A stretch of DNA of 64,000 bases from Cristatella mucedo (taxonomy: Eukaryota > Bryozoa > Phylactolaemata > Cristatellidae): positions 5,835,501 through 5,899,500 of the forward strand of contig WPIO01000008.1 of the NCBI GenBank assembly GCA_009760855.2, given 5' to 3'. Of the stretch, positions 10,901 through 51,294 are shown one piece after another (the first letter of the stretch is position 1; the number at the start of each line of letters is the position of its first letter). Below the pieces are notes generated by a model. It was not told the origin of the DNA. It did not search any database and saw only the letters and a list, made by a program, of their open reading frames with translations. A program made the position numbers and the translations under genes.

Positions 10901-13900
10901 TCGATTCCTGTGGTGGGCGATTCTTTATCGCCACTGGAAGCGGTGGTGATAGCCGTAAAGGCTCTTCTGTCGCTATACAAAAAGAGGCTGTTTAATCAGC
11001 TAGGATTTTTTTTTTTAGGTAAGGTGGTTGCTTTTCACGACCTCGGTCCTGAGGTCGTGTGTTCGAATACTGCTGTGGGCGATCCTTTATCGCCACTGCA
11101 AGCGGTGGTGGTAGCCGTAAAGGCTCTTCTGTCGCTATACAAAAAGAGGCTGTTTAATCAGCTATTATTATTATTGTTACTATTACACCGACGGCTCTGT
11201 GGCCCAAATAATAAAGAAATAAATCCTAGCTGATTGAACAGCATCTTTTTGTATAGCGACAGAAGAGCCTTTACGGCTATCACCACCGCTTGCAGTGGCG
11301 ATAAAGGATCGCCCACTGCAGGAATCAAACCCACGACCTTGGAACCGAGGTCGTGAAAGCAACCACCTTACCTAGTGTGCCATCATGGCCCAGAGCTCAA
11401 ACCAGCTGCAATGTCAATGCCCCGAGTCTGATGTCCCACTGCCAACATATCTCACGACGGCGGATATGGCGGATATGGCCTCGGCCATCATATAAATAGA
11501 ATCGCGAATAATGACTATCCGCCATAATCCGGCTGATTTAGCTGGCGCCGCCACTTGAGCATATCTGTATGGATTTAACGTGTGCGCGGCGTATATTTTG
11601 TATGCAGCCTTGAAGCTCGTAAGACGTAGTGAAAAAAGTTTTCTCTGCGCACTCACGAGTGTACGCGAACATGCCTGCCACCAACGGCGTCAGTCTGTCC
11701 ATTCGTCGCGGCTCCTGTCTTACCGCCCGATCACTTGCTGTCGCTGTCAAGCTGCCCGTGTGCCGCCCGTCCGTCTCTCTGACCTTCCGGCGGAAGCGCC
11801 CTGAGCAGCCCGATGACCGAGCGAGCGCGCGCCGCGAGCTAGTCCGACGCACATTGCAGGTGCTGGCTCTCGGCGTGGAGCAGCGCCTGCTTCCGGCCGC
11901 CCTCGAGTACGTCCGGAACGCGTCGAAGAGCGAGCGCAGCATAATCGCCAAGGTACTGCAGCAGGGCGCCCGCGGCAGAGGCGACACTCTGCGGCTGGAC
12001 CCCGACGACGCCCTGGAGCCGGGCCAACTGAAAGCCGTCGAACGATGGCTGAACGCGGCGAACGACAAAGGTACGCCGTTGGTGCCGCACTGGCGCAGTG
12101 GCTGCACTTTGACATTTCTGAACTAGCACAAGGTCGGGCACTGCCTGGCAGTAGTTGGATTTAGGTAGATGTTGTTCTTGTATCTGCTTTACACACTGCA
12201 CTCGTTGAAACGAGCTGTCATATCGAGCGAATGACTAGACCAGCAGATTATCTGAGGGAGACCTAACTTGGACTTGGACTTGGCATGGCCGGTCCTACCG
12301 CTGCGAGTCTGCAAGCCCCTAAGGGTTACGTGCCCCTACACGGTCACATGCCCCCAAGGGTCACAGCAATGCGCTTTCGCCAATTCTTCGTCCGAGCAAT
12401 TTGAGCCGGGCTGTGCTGCTTTGTCCTTCGAATTATAAGGCTTAATGTAGACTGTGAGTGGGGCTACCCCAAAGCCCCTCCTATTAATCAAACTAGATGG
12501 CTGTTTATAAATGCACGCTGACAACCACGGCGAATTAAATTCAAAATAAATCTTCCATTCCAAAATTGCATGCATTTTCTCAATAATAATAATAAATATT
12601 AGTAGTAATAATAGTAATACATTTGTATATTGCCCCCTCAGAACTTAATCTCTTTCTAGGCACTTTGCATGTGCTGTAAAGGAAGCATAACCGTATGGTT
12701 AATGGTAACATGCATAGCGTCAACGTGAATAATGCGGATAGTGTAGAATTCGCAGTGTCGGCTCGCATAAGCACGCAGAGAATAAATCACAAGGACCGAG
12801 CAAAGGCTGTGATGAACAGGTGCGTTTTGTAAAGGCCAGCCAGCAGCTCTTCATCATGATGAGAGAGGGAGAGGTGTCGCGATTCTTGATGGCGTCAAAT
12901 TGTACTCATGGTCCAGAGGCAGTTGATTGGCGGAACGCCCCGAATGGCGAAATAGCCAAAGAATCGCAGAAATTAAAAGGCACCTTAGGTATCGCTGCCG
13001 GTATCCCCGAAAGGAAAAGCTGTAAGATACACAGAGGACATGCACCCTGGGAACCAACACGTAGCATACCGGTTCGCTTGTACGTATGCGTAGGCTTTTA
13101 GGTTTTTCTGTCCTTACCTTTCACAAGCCACGACTACCGAGTGACTATTACGCTGTTAGAGCGTGCAGTAGCGCGATCGAATGCCAACTTTTCGCGAGCA
13201 TCTACAGTACACGCAGCTGCACACAAATATAAACACTGGTACACGATAGACATATCTTTTATTGGAGAATATAATGGTATTTATATTTATCGGGCGGGTG
13301 TTTGAACGTCCTTACCCTTTGGTTGCATGGCGGCGACGTGCCGATCAACGACTGGAAGGGGCTGCCGATCGGCATACCATTTCATGGATTGTGAGTTCTT
13401 CCCCCCCCCCGCCCGCCCCGCGAGAGCTAGTCCCGACAGATGCACTATAGCGGCTTCTCGCTTAAGTGCTTAGGCCACAAACACAGCGCCCGTAAAACTA
13501 CGAATCGTTGCCCACTCGCGACGAATACAAAGTCGAAGCCTGGGAGCGTCCAAGCACGGCTACAGCGAGTCCAATAGATGCAGGACCAATACGCGCAGAG
13601 GAATTCCGGGCGGTAGCTGAGCGCGGCAGCAATAAGCAGCGCACGGCCTATACTTTAATGTAGCGAGTATATGACCTTAGCATAGAGTAGTCCATTCGAC
13701 ATCCACGGCGATTGGGGGCTACAGGCTTCCAGCAATAGCCGTAGCGTACAACTCCATTCGAAACTCAAACCGCACGATCACCAGTTCGATGGCCAGAGCA
13801 CAACCACTAATTATTACGTATCGTATTTAGTTTCTATAGATTTTAATTCGGAAGCCGCAAATAATCTCTACGGTTGTCATAATCTATCCGATAAATTATT

Positions 13901-15584
13901 CCACCATTTCGCTCACACGTACCGCGTCGCTGGCGCCGTCTGACAGCGATGCATCATGCAGAGAGCCAGACGCCTTTCGTTGCCTGGCTACTACGACGCG
14001 AGCGCACCGATGACGTAGGCCAACGCGTCCTTCTTGACGATATCACCTGCAACTCCCGCGTATCTTTCGCGACCTTCCTATCTGCGGCCTTCATCAGGGC
14101 AACACCTGTTGCTGCGGCAAGGATATACAGGTGCATACAGTTGACCACAAACACACACACACACACACACAGAGGTACATTCGAGCACACACACACACAC
14201 AAATATGCGCACATGAGTAAATTACAGCTGCACACATGTGTATGCGAGTACACTAGAGCAACATAAAGGTAAATCTTAAGAGGCAGCACACAAATTGACA
14301 AAGCCGCAAGCAACCGGGTGTCGGAAGCAAAAGAGAACCAGCAAATCACGAGGGTAAAGGAAGTGCCGGAGTCGTATGGGAAGAAATAGTGTCGGCGCCG
14401 ACCTCGGAAATGAGTAGCTATATTTTAATTTGATTAAAATTAAAATCTAATCGTCTCCGAAAGAGATACCGAGCAAGTCACCTTGCGCCCTTCTTTGAGC
14501 ATTCGCACTGTGGCAGACCGCGAGCGGCATAAGACTTTTATGAAGGGCTCGAGATACGCCAAAGCCACAAAAAGTGATATTCAAAGTGATAGTCGACCGC
14601 TGCTGGCCTCCGCAAGCCGACGATGCTTGACCAGACTAAGTGACTTGGCGGCAGTGCGAACAGACAGAGAAACCCCGAACGAGTGAGCGCGCACGCATCC
14701 AGACATATTCCCGCCGCACTTTCTACCGCTGCTGTGAGAATAGCTGGCCAAACTTGCGTCTGCTTCCGCACGCCCAGAACGCGAGGTGGCGCGCCACTTC
14801 TTCAACTCGATACTGGCGGCCGAGGCGGCCGGAGGCGGAGCGAGCGACTGCGGCGGAGCAACGTCGGACGCCGGAGGCGCTCAGAGGGCCAAGCTGGCGG
14901 CGCTGCTCGATCGGCTCGACAGGTGAGCCCCGCCAGAAGACGCTCCGAGCGACTGCTCTCGACGGCCGCTCACCGCGATCGGTGCGATCTGTCTAGGGTA
15001 CAACGCATCACCGAAGTCCGCCATAGTGCAGCAAAAATCGACCAGAAATTCGTGGTGCGAAGCTCGAATTTCAAAGGATTATTGTAGTAGCACACGCCCG
15101 TTACGGCGTCGCCACCGAATTTCTCGCAACTGTGCTCTCGTGAGTTCTCATGCGAATCGGCTGGAAAGACGCTGGCCTCTACCGAAATCCGCGGCAATCC
15201 GCTTGAGTGCACGGCAAATCTACCGGAAATAGATCGTTCTCGCGAATCTCCATCCTGGATGCATATTATTACACTACGCTGTCGTTCAAATGTATCTACA
15301 GATCAAATTCTGCGGAGTTTCTCGCTCATTCATTCTCATGCAATCCACTGCAAGCGACTGCATCGCCAGTGGCGGCGGCTCATTGCGGGCCCGGATCCTC
15401 GAGGTCGATTTCAGTGGACGCGACGCATGAGAACGCGAGAGCTCAAAATGGTTCGCGGCGGCGAGATTGCGAATACTTTAATTGTCAGATTTAGTCAGTG
15501 TGGCCAGTTTTCACTTCATTGGAGTGGATTTCGGCGATTCGTTGCACACCGGGAGGGCTAGCGAGCCTCTCCCTCCCTCTCCCT

Positions 15585-15631
<47 letters not shown>

Positions 15632-16230
15632 ACTCACTCACTCACTCACTCACTCACTCACTCACTCACTCACTCACTCACTCACTCACTCACTCACTCA
15701 CTCACTCACTCTCTCACTCTCTCACTCACTCACTCACTCCCTCTTGGCACCCGCACACGCCGCTTTCATTCGTGTGGGAAAGCTCCCAATAGGCTCGCCG
15801 TCCCGCCCCGCCCCCGCCCGCTACAAATGAGGCCGAAGCTCATGCGCCCACTCAACCTCGTCACTTCTCGCGATGCCTCCAAGTGCTCGCGATGCTTCCG
15901 GTGCTTCCGATGCTTCCGGGTGCTCACGGGTCGCCTGCGCTACTGCGACATTGCAGGGAGCGCTCCACGAGACCGCGGCCCTTGAGGCCGGCAGCGGCAA
16001 CCAGAGGCACAGAGGTATCTTCGGCGGCGGCCAGCGTCGACAGCGTTCGGCTGAGGCACTTGCGCCTCCTGTCGCCGAATACCAGGGCCGCCAGATGGCA
16101 GCACCAGACGTGGCATCATCTGCCATCGTACCCAAGCAAGAATAGGACCGACAACATCAGCTCGCACTACCTGCGCACGCATAAGCCAGTTTCCCTGCAT
16201 TTTACAATCCATCCGGACTGGGGCGAATAA
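6764..16230 (+). CDS. Unrecognised seven-exon gene, about 360 residues
   Basis: Coding exons by splice site and phase: 6764-6769 (ATG GCG, donor GTAAGG), 8136-8178 (acceptor CTCTTTTTTTGCAG, donor GTGAGT), 8335-8403, 9599-9882, 11809-12070, 14778-14922, 15957-16230 (TAA). Every junction is in phase, giving 1083 bases. An AATAAA lies 134 bases after the stop. The protein starts MARFNLWKIPSKLVDDELF, then a basic helix (FMKIQQRKQSLNEEK), a Gly/Ser/Pro-rich exon 4 ending DDSRLYVDECANGDLSEMEK, a helical segment in exon 5 (residues about 135-221; VRRTLQVLALGVEQRLLP and NASKSERSIIAKVLQQ), an Ala/Gly-rich exon 6 opening REVARHFFNSILAAE, and a basic exon 7 ending SLHFTIHPDWGE. No signal peptide or membrane span. 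The helical segment faintly recalls the TBATA/SPATIAL family, too weak to name. The two-codon first exon is the least certain, and exon 5 could start at 11671 (an ATG) instead. Confidence 0.65.
7816..7906. repeat. (CT)n microsatellite
   Basis: CT dinucleotide run of about 90 bases in the first intron of gene 1. Confidence 0.98.
9445..9580 (+). mobile_element. tRNA-derived SINE (family A), diverged copy
   Basis: Contains the family A order: GAGGTAAGACGCTCGCTCTTCACGA, a degraded B box (GGTTTGAGTTC), CGATCCTTTATT, AAGCGGTGGTGATAGCCGTG, GAAGGCTCTTCTGACGCT and TACAAATGAAG. It ends just before the acceptor of exon 4 of gene 1. Confidence 0.8.
10826..11008 (+). mobile_element. tRNA-derived SINE (family A), best copy
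   Basis: Starts GAGCCGTGATGGCACACTAG, then GGTAAGGCGGTTGCTTTCAC and a perfect RNA polymerase III B box GGTTCGATTCC near 10897. The body TCTTTATCGCCACTGGAAGC, GTAAAGGCTCTTCTGTCGCT and GAGGCTGTTTAATCAGCTA is followed by a T run. It lies in intron 4 of gene 1. Confidence 0.88.
11010..11172 (+). mobile_element. tRNA-derived SINE (family A), tandem copy
   Basis: Direct repeat of the copy upstream, beginning at TAGGTAAGGTGGTTGCTTTT, with a mutated B box (TGTTCGAATAC) and ending TTTAATCAGCTATTATTATT. The 5' leader is missing, as if it had inserted in or recombined with the first copy. Confidence 0.88.
11215..11395 (-). mobile_element. tRNA-derived SINE (family A), inverted copy
   Basis: Reverse complement of the two copies at 10.8-11.2 kb, from CTAGCTGATTGAACAGC through GTCGTGAAAGCAACC to TAGTGTGCCATCATGGCCC. 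Together they make an inverted repeat of about 160 bases per arm. Confidence 0.88.
12595..12840 (-). mobile_element. L2-type LINE 3' end
   Basis: On the minus strand it ends in the shared tail (TGCAAAGTGCCTAGAAAGAGATT, then an A/T run). Upstream of the tail it carries the TGCTTCCTTTACAGC block also seen at 31.1 and 62.9 kb. It lies in intron 5 of gene 1. Confidence 0.65.
14149..14201. repeat. (CA)n microsatellites
   Basis: Two short CA runs separated by AGAGGTACATTCGAG, in intron 5 of gene 1. Confidence 0.95.
15566..15744. repeat. (CT)n followed by (CACT)n microsatellite
   Basis: Pyrimidine-rich CCCTCT and CT repeats pass into a pure (CACT)n run of about 100 bases. It lies in the last intron of gene 1, about 210 bases before its final acceptor. 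Confidence 0.97.
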
Positions 16231-16239
16231 GGATAGCTG

Positions 16240-16333
16240 AGGCAGGGAGGGCCGAGCGAGTCGCCGCCACCGCCTGCCAGCTCTGCGAGGCAGGGAGGGC
16301 TGAGCGAGCCACCGCCTGCCAGGTCTGCGAGCT
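16240..16333. repeat. Tandem duplication of about 47 bp in the 3' UTR of gene 1
   Basis: Two copies of a block beginning GAGGCAGGGAGGGC and ending CACCGCCTGCCAG.TCTGCGAG lie between the stop codon of gene 1 and its polyadenylation signal. Confidence 0.85.
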
Positions 16334-16363
16334 GCACCGCATTAGTCAATGGAAACTCTGCTC

Positions 16364-16369
16364 AATAAA
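16364..16369 (+). terminator. Polyadenylation signal of gene 1
   Basis: AATAAA, 134 bases after the TAA at 16228-16230. It fits exon 7 as the terminal exon. Confidence 0.6.
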
Positions 16370-16389
16370 TATCTCACTCCCCTGTGCCA

Positions 16390-16731
16390 CAACGCGGCCA
16401 TTTGCGCTGGTCCTAGTAAGCGCAAGCCGAGAAAACGGCGGCGTAGCCGAATTTCGGTGCATGGCTCAGCATTGACCTTGATGTGGTGCTTCGCAAAGTC
16501 AAGGCCTTCTCTCTAAAGTCCGCCAGGATGAGCTCTATTGCCGCTCCAAAACAACTCGGCTATTCCCCATTCTGAGAGAGCCTGGAGGCGCTCGCTGAAG
16601 AAGCGCCTATTGAGTTTGCCAACAAAATTATGTCTTTAGCAAGTCTAAAGTAACGGGACAGTCCTCACTGGGCACCAGCCCACGCCAAAAGCGAGCCCCT
16701 CTAGCAGTCTTTTTTCAGCACAACCTAAATA

Positions 16732-16818
<87 letters not shown>

Positions 16819-17200
16819 AGACCTCCTTCGGAACAGAGCGTCGTCGAGGCGGTGCGTCCGAGGCACGCTGCCCGACAAGCTTCTCAAGTCATTCTTTAAT
16901 CCTGGGGAGCTTCTTTCTGGAGGCCCGGTAGCCTACTGGGAAGGGCTACGAGGCTCTCGGCGGGTCCGTGCAGTGAGCTGAAGGCTGAATAATCTTTCAT
17001 TTTGGAACCGCTGCCGTCCCAGATTAGAGCAACATGAGACGACGAGACCGAAGTTGCCTGCCGACTGGGCACTAGCCCAGTCGGGATAGTAACGCTCTCG
17101 CTGGAGACATACTGTGAAGCTGCACGCGAGGGGGAATTCCTCATCGGGCAAGCATTTCCGGCCCCTCCCCAATGAAAACGCGCATGCTCCCGCTTCAACG
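16390..17200. other. Spacer with (GA)n array
   Basis: Intergenic sequence between gene 1 and flower. Apart from a GA run at 16731-16817 nothing is recognised. Confidence 0.5.
16731..16817. repeat. (GA)n microsatellite
   Basis: GA dinucleotide run of about 85 bases with one GACA interruption. Confidence 0.98.
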
Positions 17201-17950
17201 GTTTTGTGTTTAATTCAAAGTATAATTGAAGCCCGCGCCCCCCCCCCCGCCGTCGCTGCCGCCAGGGGAATGCCAGTAAGTGGCACGCCAGCGTAGCTGC
17301 CTCCACAGCCGCCGCTCAGTCTGACAGCCCCCGTCCCGCCTTCCTGGAAGCCTGCTAGCCGCCAGGAAGGGGTTATCGGGCTTCCGGGCGGTGCTGCATG
17401 GGCTGTTCTGGGCAAAGCTGGGGGTGGGGCGGCGGGGACCTCTAGCGGCTGCAGCGTCGGTCGCGGTAGCCCGGCCGGCGCTTCTAGCTTCCGGACCGGC
17501 TGCCGGCGAGGGGATTGTGGCGGCGGCGGCGGTAGCGGCGGCGGTCTCCAGTCCTCATTGAGGCTTACTCTCTCGCCGATGGCCGCCTTCCGGCTGCCTC
17601 GACAGCTCCTCGATAACGAGGCCCGAGCCGGACGCAGGACTCCGCCGCCGCGGCGGTGACGCAGCGACGTCGCAGCACAACTCCTCCGCACAGTGCATGA
17701 ATGCTTGCAGGGGTCACGCGCCTCAAGCCAGGGCAGCGCGGCGGGATGGGCGAGATGCGAGCCGCAGCCCTCGGATCGGGTCAGTCTGCAGGACAGTCAA
17801 CCGGTCAGCAGCCGACGTGGGAAAGCGCCTTCACGCCGTCCGGTGCTGACCGCGGTGGGCCGTGCGGTTCTACAGACGCAGCCGGAAGAGTCCACCTGCG
17901 AGCAGCGATGGACGGCGTGGTCTTAGTACTCACTACACTTTACCTTGGAG
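17200..17950. promoter_or_regulatory. GC-rich block upstream of flower, probable promoter
   Basis: GC- and CpG-rich sequence ending about 700 bases before the flower start codon. Open frames exist on both strands, including a proline-rich one on the minus strand at 17215-17691, but none has a recognisable domain. Promoter role is inferred from composition and position. Confidence 0.4.
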
Positions 17951-18044
17951 TATATTTCCGCTCTTAGCAAGAAAGACGCGCGCGGTCATGCGACCATATC
18001 AGCGGATGCGATTGCGTTATTAAGATAAAATGAAAACTTCGCGA

Positions 18045-18095
18045 CATTTGTAAAGTGCCTTCGGATAACTAAATCCCTACCCAGACGCTTGCAGG
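18045..18095 (-). repeat. SINE/LINE tail fragment
   Basis: Minus-strand remnant of the shared tail (rc of ATTTGTAAAGTGCC...CCCTACCCAGACGC), just upstream of flower exon 1. Confidence 0.5.
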
Positions 18096-18626
18096 GATTC
18101 TCCTCAAGGCTCGCTTACAGCCGCTTGATTTTTCTAGGACGCCGTTCAGGCACAGCCAAACGAGCTGGCGGAGAGCCGACGCAAGGGAACAAGCAGCGCC
18201 GTCTTCGAGAGATTCAAACCGCGTCAATGTATAGACATAGCCTCGGGGAAACAGCTCATAATCTAGCACGAGCCATGCACAGCGGTTTGGCTAGGTCTCA
18301 ATCAGCAGACTCCGGAGTCGGTTGCAGGCGTGGCCCGATGTTACAGACCGCGTCGCCCGCTGCACCGCCTGAGCTCCGTTCAGCCCCAGCTGGGCCCAAC
18401 GCCTAAGCATTTGACCCTGCGACCGCGGCACTCGTGTCGCCGCAGTGCCAGTGTAATCCCAGGGAAGGGGTCGAAAAATTTCGCAAGATTAATTCTTGAT
18501 GAACGACCTTATCCCACCGCCCACCTTAACTTACGGACCGTGCGGGTGTAAGATTCGCCCAACGTGGCTGACTCACCGGATCCTCGAGTTAGAGGTCAAG
18601 GACGGGCGTGACTGCTAACTTGCGAG

Positions 18627-32070
<13,444 letters not shown>

Positions 32071-34756
32071 ACCGACGCCTCCTGCTCAACACTCGTCCAT
32101 TCGCGTCCCACGCTGCCACCGACACACGTGCACATTCCAGCCTTGTCAGTGGCCCGCGAGGTCATTCCAGCTGCTTCTGACTTGTCAGTCGAGTTAGCGA
32201 CGCCCGGCCCCCCCCCAGGCAGCGCACGTGGAGAGTGCTTGCTGGAGCCCAACAACGTGCGCTGCTGCTGCCTCTTCGGCAGAGAGCTTTATCGGCTGTG
32301 TCGCCGCGACGAGCCGAGCTCCAAGCCAACACAAAGAACGCTTCGCTTGGCGAAGCCGCACACGGCTGTCGGCGCACCACAACTAGCGTACCGGCAATCG
32401 CTCGGACTCAAAAGTCCGATGAAATCCTTTTATTCGTCACGGAAAATATAAACGAGAGGAACAGAGGGCCATCGCACGATCAGCTAAGCTCTGCCGGGTC
32501 TTCGGGTCAAGGCGGACGTCGGTGAATAACAAGTCACCGACGTCGATCGAGCAAGCAGCCCAGCTGGTGCCGGCGTTAAGCAGGGCTCTAGTCAACAAGC
32601 GGTTAATAAAATCCCGATAACAAGTCAAAGCGCATGCGCGAAACAGATCTGCATCTGGCCACTGCATTCGAGGAGCACTCGCAGGCTGGCCAGCTATTTT
32701 TGATGCCGACCCGTGGTGCCGGGTGGATCTGACACTCGCCGGTGCTCAGCTCGTGACATGCTCGATCACGGGAACCTGTCTGCCACGTGCAATTTTGGCT
32801 CCAGCTTCAACTATGAACTGAGCCGAGATGCAGAACAACGCATTCACTGAGTCAAGCGACTCTACCTACGTAATGCTGATGATGCCGAGACGATAGTAGT
32901 GACTAATGAGCCGAAATCATTCGCGAGAGAGAGAGAGAGAGAGAGAGAGAGCCAGGAAGCGCACAGCGCGAAGCGGTTCCGGCAAAGACCTAGCAATTGA
33001 GAGCTGCACGCCTCGCGAAACCTTGGCTGACGTCACTTATCTACCCCCTCGTCGGCCGGCTGGGCAGTGGTGCGGGCGTACGAGCACCACTCGCTGTTGT
33101 CGTCGGCGTCGAGGCGTTCGATCGAATTGAGAAATTCTTTTCCTAGAGCAAGCAGTAGCAACACTGCATGCAGCTAGTGTGTCGCTTGTCACAGTATAGG
33201 CATCCGATGTGACGACAGCAGCTAAGAGTGGTGTCACAGAAGTTCTACCATCTGACACAAAAGCGCAAAAATGATCTCAGGCTGCTGTGCAGGACGAATT
33301 GTTTGTGCACAGAGAAGCTTCAGCTGAATAAACCGATGCTGATGCCGGGCCACTGCTGTCACCTCCCCCCTTTCCTGCCCCCTCCCTCTTCTGTGCGTAT
33401 GGCTAGCACTGCTAGTTACGGGGCGAGTGATGAGCATACGAACAATCTGCACCCCATAGGCACTGTCTGTCGTGGTATACGAGTTTTTAAGACATTTCAG
33501 CCGTAGGGGTATTATGTTAAATAAACAAAACAAGCTCATCATTTACGGCAGCTCGGCCCCAGAGGTGGCCAATTACCACCACAGAAGTACGCCGGCATAA
33601 ACAGGAAACAGGAAAGCTTAATTACTTGGGCTCCTCCTTCCCCCCCCCACAAGGACTCCAGTGTTGACTGATTATCAAATCGCAGCTTGTTGCATCCGTA
33701 CTAGCTTTCAACTGGCACTGCCTCAAGGCAGCGTTGCAAGTCGCATTAACGGTAGGTAACATTAGCTGGCATTTGAATGGCCAAGGCACTCGACCAGAAA
33801 GCTAGATATACATACACTCAGCCCCTAAGAAATCTTGGCAGTATCGAAGCAGCTGCTTCGGCTGTAAATTAGTTGGGCAATGAGAGGGTTTTCTATTTGA
33901 TGCTAGACTTGCTATAGTTATGAGAAGCGTGTGAAATATTTATTGGCACGCCAAAAACAAACGTTGGTATTTATGCATCTAGTATGACGTCGTCCGACCA
34001 CGATTCTCTATGACCTCCCTTGTCTGGCCTGTTATAGAGGCCACCAGCTTCTGATTGTCACTTCCACTGCAGCACATGCTTCAGAGCCTGAGTTTTCCTT
34101 AGAGTGGGTGAGTTTTACTGGTGTAGGGGTCTAACACCTTCACGCCTCAGCCCCGACAGTCGGTATCAATCAACGAAGGATTTGTAAGAAAGTATACTAT
34201 ACTGGCAGAGAGCTTAGGGTCGTTATCTGGCTTCCAAATATAACGAGCCCCAAGCATGTGAGCTTTGAAATTCAACTTGCTTGACCAACAATAAGTTGAT
34301 TATTATAAAGTACTCTTTTTTGGACGAATCCAGTGAGGTGGTGATACAGTGGCCCACACAGTCGCCTAATCAGGATTCATATAACGTTTATGGGAGTGAT
34401 GGGGGATATTGGTGTATTACAGCAGCAGCATATTTTAAAACGTTGCAGGACTGCTTTCTAGAGTAACAGAAAACTTTCTGGTGGGGGGTTGCTGGATCCT
34501 GGGACAATCAAGTAACCCATCAGACCTATCTACTTATAAAGCCTCCAGCCAAGTGGTGACTGCATTATCTCGACCGCTCTTACGAAGCATAACCTTCCGG
34601 TTTGCACAAGCTGCAGTTCAACCACTCTTACACAGCATGGCCTTCTGGTGCGATCAAGGGGAACCTTGCTTTCATCTGCTCGCTCTCAGCGCGTGCGCGC
34701 TCGAGCGTGCACCAATGGCTTTTTCAGAAAGCGCTGCCTGTGCCATTCGGTTGCTG
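32071..34756. other. Convergent spacer between flower and the Kelch gene
   Basis: Starts with the presumed flower 3' UTR (candidate AATAAA at 32605-32610). A GA run lies at 32924-32951. The block 31.95-32.4 kb is GC-rich and open in several frames, but only the flower exon is supported. The 3' UTR of the minus-strand Kelch gene must lie below 34757; no clear polyadenylation signal was fixed for it. Confidence 0.5.
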
Positions 34757-51204
<16,448 letters not shown>

Positions 51205-51294
51205 GCTGTGGCTGGTGTCTCTGCTGGCTCGAAAGGGAGCTTAATGTCCGACGAACGACGGGACAGACGGTGTGCCAGACTGACGTTAACCCTG

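Noticed and set aside
12070-14777. Search for CRISPR arrays, operons or phage-like genes
   Set aside because: None present; the repeats are simple satellites or SINEs, and the splicing shows a eukaryotic nuclear genome.
17215-17691. Proline-rich minus-strand frame upstream of flower
   Set aside because: GC-rich promoter-like block; no domain and no convincing donor or acceptor.
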